DNA of 64,000 nucleotides from Amaurobius ferox (Eukaryota; Arthropoda; Arachnida; Araneae; Amaurobiidae): NCBI GenBank assembly GCA_951213105.1, contig OX578138.1, positions 63,773,040 to 63,837,039 of the forward strand, read 5' to 3'. Shown piece by piece: positions 23,340 to 34,914 of this stretch (position 1 is its first letter; each line of letters starts with the position of its first letter). The notes under the pieces were generated by a model. It saw only the letters and a program-made list of their open reading frames with translations, ran no database searches and was not told where the DNA came from. The position numbers and the translations under genes were made by a program.

Positions 23340-25935
23340 AAATTCTGTAATCTATATAAATAAAATTGAAAATCTGTCTGTCTGTCTGTATGTATGTATG
23401 TTTGTCTCATCATCACGGGAGAACGGCTAAACCGAATTTAATGAAATTTCGTGGGTAGCCTTGAAATAGCCCCGCTTAAAATTTCGTCCATGTTTGGAGT
23501 TTCTAAGACCAAGTATTGTTGAGATATTAATAAAAAACGAAATCTTTCATAGGAGTTTTCCTCTCTAACTCCCTGGTAACTCCAACCGAAAAAGGTTTAA
23601 AACATGAAAGTGAATTAAAACTGTATCTTTGAGTTTGGTGGGAGTTTATTGCGCTTATCAGTCACTTTTGAAAATCGCAGGTTTGAAACATGAATTTAAA
23701 TTAAAACTCTATCACCATGGTTTATTTTTCACAGGCTCTTACTCAACAATGAAAAGTATTAAGAAATCGAAATGGTTATTTAATTATCAGAATTTTATGA
23801 GGAAGATTCTTTCTTATATCATGTTGCTCGGCAACGCAATTAAATCAAATGGGTTTGTTAATTTTTATTATTACTTTTTCGATTTGAATAATAAAAAAAT
23901 CTGATGTGGGCAACACATGACTTTCCTTATATAATGCAATGAATTTACTACTTTTACAGTTTAAAAAAATGTTATTTTTATAGTAGATACTTATATTCTC
24001 TCCAAGATATTGAATTTTCTTCAATTAGTCGTCATTTTCATTGATTTAGCGCCATTTTTATCAATTGGGAGAAATTTTTGTTAATTTGGCAACAAATAAA
24101 AATGTCGCCAAGTTGGCGACATTTCGCCAAATTCGTCGCCAAAAATCTCGCCAAGCGTTATGGACGGAGAAATAAGTTATTCTTACAGCAGATAAATGAC
24201 TATTGGAGTTCAAATACAAAAGTATTACTCAAAGTATCTTTTTTCATGAACGGAACGAGCTAGATCCACGAGAATGATGTCACCAAATTTATCGCATGGT
24301 ATTATATATGAAAAGTGAACATAATTCTCAATAGAAAATATTTTTTTTTATTTTATATAACTTTTTGATAATTTTTTTGAAAAATGTGCAATATCTCGAG
24401 AACGGTTCATGTTAGCGTTCTAAAATTTATGTCAATCGTTTTCTAATGAAAAATTACATAAGAAATGTCTATTTGCGTAACTTTATTAGCGGTTTTGATT
24501 TTTTGACGATTTTTTCCAAATTTCAATCGAAAATTTAGGGGGGTTCTGAACATTCGATTGCGTATAAAAACAATAGACTTCCAGTGTTTACGGATTGTGA
24601 TTTTTGTACCAAATTTCGTTCGAATTGGTCCATTCATTCGTCAGTTATCGTCTCCACAGACTCACTGACACACACACACACACACATACTTTCACACACA
24701 CACATACTTTCACACACACACATACTTTCACACACACACACACATACACACACACAGACATCGCTTCAAAAATGTTTGATTCGTGATCAGGAATGCTTGA
24801 AACGTGCTCTCCCGTCGAAAACTCGAATTCGAATTTTCGACCCCGTCACAATACTTTCCTTATACATTATGTATATAAGGAAAGTAATAAATAGATATAA
24901 AAATATATCTTATAAATAAACGGTTCGATTTTTCTTTTAATTATATTAATTACGGGCTGCATACATCACTTTCATGTATTCTAACAAAGAGTTTCAAAAC
25001 TTATATATTTTGCTTAGCCAATAAACTGTTATATTGTGTTTAGCCAATAAACTCATTTAGCCGATTGTTGAAACAGAATAAGAGAAGAACGGATTACAAT
25101 TTTAGTGTTTTCATTTAATATATACAAACGGGATCAAGATGTTTTATTCTTCATATCTGCAAATTCAGATCTACGAATTTGGCAGGATATCGCTAACTTG
25201 ACAATTTCTCTTAAACGTTGCCAAATTGTTATAAACGACGCTAAATCAATGAAATAACTTTTGTTTTGTTAGAAGAGAGTATTGAATTGATGTTCCGGTA
25301 GTATTTGTCTGTCAGTCCAACCGTCCTACTTAGTAACACGTTTAGCGAATTTTTAAAATGTCACCAAATTTATAAAAGTGTTTGCAAATCCATAAAAACA
25401 TCTTGAAATTGATAAAATTGCGCTAAATAAATGAAATCAATTGTGTTTTGTTAGGGAATAGTATTGTGATGATGTATCATCAATTTGTCGCCAAGTGGGA
25501 CTGTATAACTGACAGTTCCACTTGACGATAAATTTGGTGATTTTTTAAAATGTCGTTAATTGACGAAAATGTCGCCAAATTGATAAAATGACGCTAAATT
25601 CATCAAAATGACACCGAATCGATGAAAATTCAATATTTTGCATAATTAAGTACGATTTTCTAGATAATATCTGTCGTTTTGTGAGAATTAAAAAAAAAAT
25701 TTCTAAATTTGTTTACAAACTGTATCAGGATACTTTATTCTTCAGATCTGCCTGTGTAGATAATTTTGAATATCGAGTCCAGAGATTCTTATACATTTTT
25801 TAGAAGAATTAAATTAAATATTTTAATAGAATATTTTGAATAACAAAGTTATTTAGAATACTATAGGAATTTACACATAATTGTGAATGTTAAGTTCCTT
25901 TATATTTTCCGTACGAAGAACGGGTATACTGCTAG
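23340..25935 (-). repeat. H5 element split by a nested H2
   Basis: This is a mirror copy of 5215-7200. It runs from CTATATAAATAAAATTGAA with (CTGT)n at 23340-23410 to GAACGGGTATACTGCTAGTA at about 25935. The two halves join at AATAATAAAAAA / TAATAAATAGATA when 23903-24890 is removed. Confidence 0.65.
23903..24890 (+). mobile_element. H2 element, full length, nested in H5
   Basis: Head CTGATGTGGGCAACACATGA. The subterminal arm ACTTTCCTTATA at about 23920 matches, inverted, the tail hairpin TATATAAGGAAAGT at 24874-24888. Internal GCCAAATT arrays, a (CACACACATACTTT)n microsatellite (24668-24760) and the core ACGAATGAATGGACCAATTC (minus strand) are present. Confidence 0.8.
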
Positions 25936-26436
25936 TAGTTATATATATTCCAGGATATTAGTTAAATATCAATTGCATTTTGATAAAGTTTTTGCACATG
26001 AGCATAGGAAAGTAATTCTGCTTGAACACAAAAGTTACCAAAAGCGCCAAATTTCAATTTAATTGGGAATGGTTCAGTGTCAAAAACATTGTACCTCTGA
26101 TCTCATACACCATTGTCTATGTGTGAAAGAAATGAATCCATTGCATTATGTAGAGAATGTTGTGTGCTGTGCACATCAGATTTATCTGTTCAAAATATAA
26201 CAAAGAATTGAGCATCTGAATTACTGTAGTCCTACAAGCAATGTTGTAAATTGTGTTTCTTTCAGGCATATATCCGGTGGGGCTTTCCCCCACCCCCACC
26301 CCCCGAGACATTTAATGTTTACCATACCGAATGTCAATAAATTCAAAATTCATAATTGGTTCCGAAATTCACAAAATAACTCTTGTAGAAATTGTTTAAA
26401 TGTGCAACATTTAGTTACGGTCATTATAGTATATAG
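25936..26436. other. Unassigned, with a decayed H2-like head
   Basis: GTGCTGTGCACATCAGATTT near 26170 is an isolated H2/H1 head. A C-rich tract lies at 26286-26304. No gene is seen. Confidence 0.4.
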
Positions 26437-27870
26437 CTTTCCTTATATACATTGTATAATGTATAAAAAAAGTATTGTGAAGGGGTCAAAATATCGAATT
26501 CGAGTTTTAGCACTTTTCAAACACGATATCTCGCTTTAAAAAAACGAGACAGAGACTATATCCGGAGACGATATCTCACGAAAAAATAGAGCGATTTGAA
26601 CAAAATTTTTGTACAAAAATTACAATCCGTGAAAACTGGAAGCCTATTGTTTTAAAACGCAATCGAATGCTCGAAAGACCCAATGAAATTTTGAAAATTT
26701 CAAAACCGTCAAAAAAATTACGGAAATAATCATTTCCTGTGTAATTTTTTATTAGAAAACGATTGACACAAACTTTCAAACACTAGCATGAACCGTTCTC
26801 GAGATATTGCACAATTAATGTATCAAAAAATCACATAAAATTTAAAAAAATATTAACTATTGTGAAATATGTTCACTTTTCATATGTAATATTATGCGAT
26901 AAATATATTAGCATCATTCTCGTGGATCTAGCTCGTTCCATTCACGGAAGAAGATATTTTGGGTAATAGTTTTGTATTTGGACGCCAATAGTCATTTATT
27001 TACTATAAGAATAACCCATTTCTCCGTTCATACAGCTTGGTAATATTTTAGCGACGAATTTGGCGGAATTTTGCCAACTTGACGACTTTTTTAAATGTCG
27101 AAAAATTAACGAAAATGTCGCCAAATTGATAAAAGTTATACTAAAGCAATGAAAATGACGACTGAATGATAAAAATTCAATATCTTGAAAAGTACATAAG
27201 AATCGACTATAAGAATAACCCATTTCTCCGTCCGTTTGTCTGCAACGCTTGGTGAAAATTTTGGCGAAGAATTTGGTGGCATTTCGCCAACATGGCGACT
27301 TTTGAAATATTGCCAAATTGACGAAAATGTCGCAAAGGTGATAAAAATATTGCCAAATTGACAAAAGAAAAATGACGCCAAATGGGAGTTAATGCTTTGC
27401 AAATTTTGAATTCCATCATATGATGGAACTTGGCGATATTTAGCCACCAGATTGACTAGCATATCGTCAAAATTGCGAAAATGATGCCAAGTTATTTTAA
27501 ATGACGCAAAATTGATGAATTAATCATTAACATATTTCAATATATGGATTATATCGCTTATTGAGGATGCTATCAATAGCAGTAATTGTTAATTTTGAGT
27601 TGCATTAAATCGTAATTATTTGGGTACTTCGAAATAGTTTTACATGTTGTCATCCGGATAAGCGCCCAATGTACAATTCAACGTTATAAACTAAGTTATG
27701 TTTATAACAACGTTATAAACTAAGTTATGTTTATAACAACGTTATAAACTAAGTTATGTTTATAACAACGTTATAAACTAAGTGGATCTTATACATCATG
27801 TTTTCACTGTTTAAGAAGTAAATTTATTGCGTTATATAAGGAAAATCGTGTGTTGCTCACATCAATTTTT
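26437..27870 (-). repeat. H2 element, expanded copy, minus orientation
   Basis: It starts at the hairpin CTTTCCTTATATACATTGTA and ends at the head TTGCTCACATCAATTTT. It is longer than other H2 copies because the region rich in GCCAAATTGACGAAAATGTC words is repeated at least three times (about 27040-27520) and a 29-bp minisatellite is present. Confidence 0.7.
27680..27783. repeat. 29-bp minisatellite, about 3.6 units
   Basis: Units start at 27680, 27709, 27738 and 27767 and are identical. Each unit holds a 9-bp inverted repeat (GTTATAAAC / GTTTATAAC), so each can fold. Confidence 0.95.
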
Positions 27871-29004
27871 TTTTCTATTTTACGATTCATTATTTTTAAG
27901 AATGAGATTTTGTTGCTGCAGATGCATTTGCAATATTTTGAAATCCTCTCCTGTTCTCGTTTAGCTGGAGAAAGTTTTTTTTTTTTTCTGAAATGTTTGA
28001 ATAAATATTTAATATATGCAGACATAGTAATTATTTCAATATGTGTAAATACAGAAGTTAAAAATTATATTGAAAAACATTCCCCTCTCAGGTTCCATTC
28101 GCAGTCCCCCCCCCCCCCCCCCTCTCCGAATAAAAGTCCTGAAAGAAACAGAAACACTAGTTAAGAAATCCGCTTGCGATTAAACATTTAATTTATGAAG
28201 TGCTTCAAGCTATTTTAAGCAAAAGTTCCTTCAAACTACAGTCATACTGCGCAACTTTTCACGAATCGAAACATAATTCCCGGAACTAGTGCATAGAACA
28301 TATTCAAGAATCATTTTTTTTCCCGTCAGGAATAATTCTTTATTCCTAGGAGAATAGAGATTTGGAGAACTTTTATAAATTCCTCTTAAAGTCTTATCAT
28401 GAGTTTGAAAGTAAGTTTCCATTTTATTCCAGCTTTTCCTTTATTCATAAATCCCTTATTAGCCATATTTTGGAATGTTCTTTTAAAATGTGCATTTTTG
28501 TATTGATGTTTAAAAAGATAAACGATGAGAACGGGAATTAAAATGCATTTCCGATTCCAATGCAGTAAACACGGTTGGTGGAGTGGTTTCGCTTCAGTTA
28601 GAGCTAGCTCATCAGCACCAAAATGCAGTTCATGCGGAATATTGAGTCACCACGAAAGCCTTCATCGGGCCGGGTACCCACAACTACACGGAGGTTACCT
28701 GATTTGCAAGTTGGCTTCGGGTCGGGTTTCTTTTATTTTTCAATTTACTGTTCGGTTGCAGGTCGGGTTTCTTTAATTTTTCAAATTGCTGTTCGCGTTG
28801 CGGGTCGGGTTTTATAGGGGATAGTTTTATAGGTAGTTTTATAGGTTCATAAAGAATCTCTTCCTCCGATTTTGGAGATCTCACTTCCGGTTTTTCCAAA
28901 AGTTTTATAACTACGAAATATGCATGCAAAAAAGAATTAAAATGCTTAATAACTCCGTTAAAAAATGAAATATTCATACCATTTGCCATACTATGAAGAC
29001 TTCT
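27871..29004. other. Non-coding, poly-C tract and GGGTCGGGTT repeats
   Basis: A C-tract is at about 28106-28122. In 28665-28815 the word CGGGTCGGGTTT-like recurs about three times with T-rich spacers. The ORFs at 28525, 28623 and 28684 come from that repeat. No gene is supported. Confidence 0.5.
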
Positions 29005-29289
29005 TTGTTGTTGTTGAAACCCTGACCGTCCGACCTACCAGAAAGGTGTAAGGTAACTGTTTGGACGGTCGGGAAGTGCCACCCAATTTAGACCGGAGCC
29101 CAGTGGGGGAGGCATCCACAGAGACCGTACCCTCCTTCCCCTACCACCAACCTCTCGGAAGGACTTTCCGACCCACATGTTTAACGTGATCGTACTCCGC
29201 ATGAACACGGCGGCAGTTTTGGCAGTGGCTGGAATCGAAACCGGGCCTACCGAGTGCAACTCCAGCGCTCTAACCAATGGGCTACCGCG
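29005..29289 (-). mobile_element. tRNA-derived SINE, well preserved
   Basis: On the minus strand the head reads GGCGCGGTAGCCCATTGG, then TTAGAGCG. Box B-like GGTTTCGATTCCAG follows about 35 bases later, then a GC-rich body and a CAACAACAA tail (plus strand about 29006-29017). It matches 1117-1405 throughout. The 91- and 99-codon ORFs here are SINE sequence. Confidence 0.8.
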
Positions 29290-29335
29290 CCCTAAAAATG
29301 GAGGGGGCACCCGGGTGCCCCCTCCATTTTTAGGG
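29290..29335. repeat. 46-bp perfect palindrome abutting SINE head
   Basis: The centre is CACCCGGGTG and the arms read CCCTAAAAATGGAGGGGG. It starts at the base after the tRNA-like head ends. Confidence 0.95.
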
Positions 29336-30889
29336 GTATTTCTTCTGAAGATTTGCCCTGCACTGTCTGGTCAAACCCGGCGTACGCAGATCTGTGGTCA
29401 CCACAACAATCTTGTTGCAATAAAACTGAGAATTAGTTTATGTAATGCATTTATTTACTGGACCATAATAATGTAGAAATGGAATACTGAACTCTAATAG
29501 GAATGTTTGAGTTTTGTTCTTTTTCGGCGTATTGAGATTTTTAAATGAAATGAAATGAAATATAATCTTCTAGAGCCTTAATTTTGTTATTTTGATTAAT
29601 AAACGAATATAACTCATTTTTACCAATTCTTTCCCGCCTTTGGCCAGCCCAATCGCTTTTTGAAAAAAGCTCTTAAATTGCAAAAGCTCTGCTATGTTTA
29701 AATTTTTCATAAATGATAGTTACTGCTGTAATATAATTTTGATTCACCAGCTACGCGGGAATGTTGTTCTCTACGCTCCAGTACATGTCCGGTGCGCCTA
29801 TAGAATTTTTTCCAGAAGGGAGGGGAGGGCAAAACACTGACGTCAGTATGACAAACTTAAGGATAAAACATCGACTTACGGAGATGGCAGGGGGCACTAC
29901 AACAATCTTCAAGTTCTATGCCCACATTTGTGCTCTTGAATGTCTAGGGGGCAGGTGCTCATGCCCACTATACGATAGTAGGTCACGAATTATTCAATTT
30001 TGAATATTTCCATAGCATTATTTCCTATGGGCAAACAATGAAAATTCTATGGTAAATGCAGATGATATTCAAATTCGATTGAACTAAATTCGAAGGTGTA
30101 ATACTTCTACCAGAAAAATTCAAAAATCTTTGTTTTAAGTAGTTTTGTGCTCACTAATCATATGTATTTTTATGTATATACCAGTATGTATTTCTATGTA
30201 TCACGCGCTAGCTACAACAACGTCATAACTCAAAAGCCTCATTTTTCATTATGAGCGAAAAACGAAAGATTTAATTTAAAATCTTTAAGAATGAAACCCA
30301 TTGACTTTTGAAGGAAACTGCCTTTAAAATCATACAAAAAATATTTAATTTTATTTTGCTTCCATAGAGGCCTAGCTGGAACGAAAAAATACTTTGAATT
30401 GAGTCACTCTTGTTGATTAAAAAATTATGATTTTTTTTAAGCTGTGATATATCGCCCTTGAGTTGTGTCACATTCGGTTTTTGAGTTGGGTCACTTTTGT
30501 TAACCAAATAATTCACAAATTTTGATTTGTGAATATTTTATTGGAGTCGTATCCCTGTTCTCGACTAACACCTGACTAAATTTCCAAGTTTTCCAAAAAT
30601 GTTGTGAATCATATGAACCTTTTCGTACCTTAAAGTAGCACTTTCATGACCGATTCGGTTCAAAACTAGCTCATTGCACTAACGACACTTCTGTTCTCTA
30701 GCGGCAAGTTTTACAACTACGAAAATGTTACTCTCCATGGTAAAAGTTTCTTTCGCTCCTCACAAGTTCAAATATGGCATTATCTCAAAATCGTTATTTT
30801 TCGAGTTGTGACGTTATTGTAACCGACATGCGATATGCAAACATGGCCATATTTAAAGTGGAAATTGTTACTTTAATTAAAAGTCATTC
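29336..30889. other. Unassigned stretch, no supported gene
   Basis: The part at 29375-29480 resembles 14480-14600. The 80-codon ORF at 29761-30003 is open and slightly GC-rich but shows no known domain and no convincing splice sites. Repeated CACAATTCAAAAACC-like words occur around 30440-30500. Confidence 0.4.
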
Positions 30890-30894
30890 CTTAC

Positions 30895-31485
30895 AGAATT
30901 TTTACTTTCTAGTATGCAGTATTAAAAAAGTATTGTTTTCACGAAAATTTTCGATTTCGAGATTTTGATGTCAATATATAAGACCTTCTAAATACCTCCT
31001 TAACACGTGTTGACAGCTTTTTAAGAGCTCCTGAACGCGTGTTGACTATTCTTGGAGTGATGGTCGTCTGTCTGTCTGATGTCTGTGGTCGATTTCTTGT
31101 GTGCACGATAACAACCACAAATATGAATGGATTTTCACGAAACTTTATATCCGGCTTTGTTATCAAAAAATCTAGAACTAGATAGATTTTTTTTTTAATT
31201 CGAGCGAAAAATTCAAAATTTAGTCGAAATTTTATATTTTTTTAACATAGCATAGCACAAAATCTGACATAATCGTGAATAAAAGGGACGAGACTTAAGA
31301 GTTTCAATCATTGTTGTGAAAAATAAATGGGATACAATTTTTGTTCGTGAGAACATTATTCCTCCCCCCCCCCCCCCAGTGGTATATTGTCAAGTATAGT
31401 ATCAATCGAAACATTTTTTTCAAGCCCTTTAAAGTGAAGGGTAACACGCTACAGTTGTAATCATTTGGGTCCACGATACCGATTT
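30895..31485 (+). repeat. H6 element, copy 1
   Basis: It starts with an imperfect tail hairpin (ACTTTCTAGTATGCAGTATT). It then has GTCTGTCTGTCTGATGTCTG, the core CACGATAACAACCACAAATA and a poly-C tract (31364-31377). It ends around TTGGGTCCACGATACCG. The copy at 53955-54530 has the same blocks in reverse order. Confidence 0.6.
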
Positions 31486-31662
31486 TTCAAATTTTGCCCT
31501 ATAAAATTTGAAAAAAAAAATAATGAATTCTGATATGAGAAGAAAATCAAATTTATCCACACCTCCAGTTAATTTGATAACATTGCAAGTGAACCTTCAT
31601 AGAACGATTGTGAACTTTGCGATTGTGTGAACTTTCATGAACTTGAACGCCTTCTCCAACAG

Positions 31663-34512
31663 ATGCTACATGTCTGTTTTGCATGCCTCGTGGTCTGGGG
31701 GGTGGCGTCGGGGCGCGGTCTCGATTGTCGGCCCGAACTCTGCGACTTTGTCATCTGCAAGCGATCCGAGGAACTGTGCAAATATCCTGGAGCTAGAAGA
31801 ATCAAGAAAGGAGGCATTTGTGGATGTTGTGATAGATGCATCATTGTAAAACGTGAGTAAACTCTAATGCATTTTCTATAATTGAAGGCTATCAGGGGTA
31901 CGATTAGTTCTATTTTTTTAATATAAACATTTTCTTGATAACTATACTTCAAATATCAATTAGTTAACAAAATACATATTTTTGCGTTGGTCCACTTTCT
32001 TGTCGACAGGTGTTAGTGGGTTAGATAGAGGTTGATTATATGGCGTATCAAATAGAGGTTATTATTTTAACCCCGTATCTAACAATGTAATTTCGAGTGT
32101 GAGTAATTTACGTACGTTATTATTATTTTCTGAATGGAAACAAACATATTATTATCATCAAACAACATAAATTCGAGTGTGAATAATTTACGCACATTAT
32201 TATCGTTTGTCGAATGGCAACAAGCACATTATCAAACAACATAATTTCGTATGTGAGTAAGTTGCGCCAGTTATTATCGTTTTCCGAATGGCATCCTGCA
32301 CATTAGTATACTCCCAGAGTATGTTCCATGGAGGTAAAAATAAGGAGTTAAAACTTCATATTAAGAAAAGGCTAATATCGTTTGAGACAATTAAACAGGT
32401 GGCGCTGGGATAATTTAAGTAGTCCTTCATTGCATGCATTTCTATGGCAAAAGGCCTAAAATATTTATTTAAACTGTTAATTTTGTAAAAATAAATTATT
32501 TGCGCAATGAAAAGTAGAATTGAAACACTGGAATATTCCTATGTATTCAAAATTAATTTACGTTCCAATTTATTTTTATCTCCCTATATTCTGTACTGTA
32601 TCTTACAACTATGAAAAAGTACTGGTTAATTATACTCATAATTAGGGAACGCTTAATTTAAAAATAATGAAAAATGCATATGCTAAATACTACGCCTTTC
32701 TGTTGGGTCAACTAATAATAGCAGCTACTTTACTAACACTGGCGACACCTAGATATTATTCTCAAAGCATTGTGACATTTTTATGTGTTTCATCCATAGG
32801 AGTATTATCTCCTTCTTTCTAACTCTATGGTATGTATGTTCACTAAAGATTCTCCGTAAGCGTACAGTTAGGCCTAACCGACACTTCGCACTACTACCAT
32901 TTTTTTTCCGGTCACTTAAGAAAGAGAATATCAAAACCGATTTAACAGATCTGAAATAATTTTCAGTCGTTTAGTCATAACCGATTTGGAATAATTTTTA
33001 ATATTTTAGTCGTAGCCGATTTGAGATAAATTTGGGTAGTTTTACTAAGGTAAATAATACTGTATAAAATTTATAATAAAAAAAATTATTTTAAAGATGT
33101 ATTTTATAAAATCAAACTTAAAGGTCTATTCATTTTTTAGTGAATAAAAAGTTTACCGAGATTTTTTCCGGTTATTCTATCTCATTCATCTCTGATATAA
33201 TATGCACCGAGCTTGACTAACTGGGTGATTAAATAAGATATGAAAATTACCTGGCACTTTCCCTGTAGCTAGAATCTTGCTTTTGGTATCATTTGTTTCG
33301 TCTCAGCTTTGAGAGCAAGGTAAAAATCTAAAATTTCTAAATTTCGAATTAGGGATGACGGGACGTCTGAAATGATTGATTATGAAACTGTATTGAAAGT
33401 CTTGATTTTTTTTTTATTATTATATATGATTTTTTCAAAAATTCATTCGAAAATCGGACAGAGGGGGGTGTTCCGGACATTCGATTGCGTTTTTAATCAA
33501 TATGGTTCCAGTATTCACAGACTGTAATAATTATACCATATTTCGTTCTAAACGCTCTATTTGTTTGTGAGATATTGCATCCACAGAATAACGGACATGC
33601 ACACTAGCATAAACACACAATAACATACACACACAATAACATACACACACACACTAACATACACACACACTAACATACACACACAATAACATACACACGC
33701 ACTAACATATGCACACACACTCACTAACACACACACACTAACATACACACGCACTAACATATACACACACACTCACTAACACACATACAAACATACACAC
33801 GCACTTACTAACACACACACTCACTAACACACAGACACTAACATACACACGCACTAACATACACACTAACAAACACACTAACATACACACACTCACTAAC
33901 ACACCCACCCACACACTAACATACACGCGCACTAACATACACACTAACACCCACAATAAAACACACAAAGATGCTCACACACTAACGCACACACTCTAAC
34001 AAACACACACGCACACCCTAATACGCGCGCACACTAACACGCACGCACACTAACACACACACACGCACACTAACACACACACACGCACACTAACGCACAC
34101 ACACTAACACACACACACACACACTAACACATACACACATACACTAACATACACGTACCTATACATTGTACTAGCGAAAGTAAAACTATATGATGTATTT
34201 ACTTCTTTAGGGACTTGCATATTACGTAATTTTCTTCTCTATGTAAGGCAAGTATATCGTATTCTGTATTTTTCGCGAATGTTGATTTCAAAATATTTTT
34301 TTTATTTTAAGAAATGCTGTTCTTTCCCATACTTAAAATCTCAAATGTTGTAACTGAGCACTGTCTTTCCAGTAAACTCAAACCTGGCTGTTTCTTTTCA
34401 TCTTTTAGCCAGAGGACATCAGTGCTTTGTGATGTCAGAGAAGTTTGGAAACGTCCCCATTGAATGCGAAGAAGGTACAGATTGCAGCATTCTGTCCTTC
34501 AGATGTGAATAA
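31663..34512 (+). CDS. Small secreted 12-cysteine protein (IGFBP-N / FPI-like), two exons
   Basis: Exon 1 is 31663-31852 (donor AAAAC|GTGAGTAA) and exon 2 is 34409-34512 (acceptor TTTCATCTTTTAG). They join in phase 1 to a 97-residue protein. Residues 1 to about 17 form a hydrophobic signal peptide (MLHVCFACLVVWGVASG). The mature part has 12 cysteines, including the motif GGICGCCDRC and four more in exon 2, so six disulfides are possible. The GCC-x2-C signature and spacing recall arthropod single IGFBP-N-domain proteins and fungal-protease-inhibitor-type peptides found in haemolymph. The function is inferred only by resemblance: an extracellular defence or inhibitor role is likely. A CTTCTCCAACAG acceptor-like sequence lies immediately before the ATG, so a 5' non-coding exon may exist. 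The 2.56-kb intron holds an M1 MITE and a microsatellite-bearing H2 fragment. A venom or toxin role cannot be excluded but nothing shows it. Confidence 0.75.
32322..32826 (+). mobile_element. M1 MITE in intron
   Basis: It starts CATGGAGGTAAAAATAAGGA and ends TTTCTAACTCTATG. It has internal blocks CAGGTGGCGCTGGG and ATTTCTATGGCAAAAGGC shared with all M1 copies. Flanks GTATGTTC and GTATG(TATG)TTC fit an 8-base target duplication with a 4-base expansion. Confidence 0.7.
33400..34190 (+). repeat. H2 tail fragment with expanded microsatellite
   Basis: The H2 blocks (TCGGACAGAGGGGGGTGTTC, CAGTATTCACAGACTGTAAT) lead into a CA-type array. A decayed hairpin (TATACATTGTACTAGCGAAAGT) ends the element. 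Confidence 0.65.
33598..34165. repeat. CACACACTAA-type microsatellite, about 570 bp
   Basis: Irregular repeats of CACACA with interspersed CTAACA / ACTAACATA units. Minus-strand ORFs rich in Val, Cys and Ser are translations of it. Confidence 0.95.
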
Positions 34513-34670
34513 GAACGTGGAAGATGGCTGAAGGAAACCATCTACCTTTAACGAACTTTTGGGGTATCGATTTGATTGGTTGTTAATATATCGCAAATTC
34601 ACTTAAGGGGACATTCTACTTTTAAGATGTGCAAAAATCAACAAAAAGTTGAAGTCTGACTTTTTGGTTG

Positions 34671-34676
34671 AATAAA
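34671..34676 (+). terminator. Polyadenylation signal AATAAA of the 12-Cys gene
   Basis: It lies 159 bases past the TAA and is the first AATAAA downstream of exon 2. Confidence 0.6.
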
Positions 34677-34914
34677 ATCCGTTGAAGTCATGGCCATGAA
34701 ATTTTTAGGAAATACAAACATTAGACCATTTTTTAAATTGCAAATAAAAAATAATAATTGAAAATTGAAATACTATACATATAAAGTTACCTAAGTTTCG
34801 GTTTTTAAATTGTTCCGTGCAAAATATCTTTACTTTTTATGAATATATTTCCCAACTACTCTTTGGGTTTACTAAAGAAAACATTCATAATACACTTGTG
34901 AAGTAGAATTGCTG

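Noticed and set aside
27680..27783. CRISPR array
   Set aside because: Units are directly contiguous without spacers, and the context is eukaryotic. It is a minisatellite.
28665..28820. Telomere-like GGGTCGGGTT repeat
   Set aside because: Units are irregular, T-rich spaced and few, and a similar patch at 10.3 kb suggests a decayed dispersed repeat.
29761..30003. 80-codon ORF as a gene
   Set aside because: No domain, splice sites or codon pattern to support it.
33557..33968. Minus-strand ORFs rich in Val, Cys and Ser
   Set aside because: They are translations of the CA-type microsatellite inside an H2 fragment.
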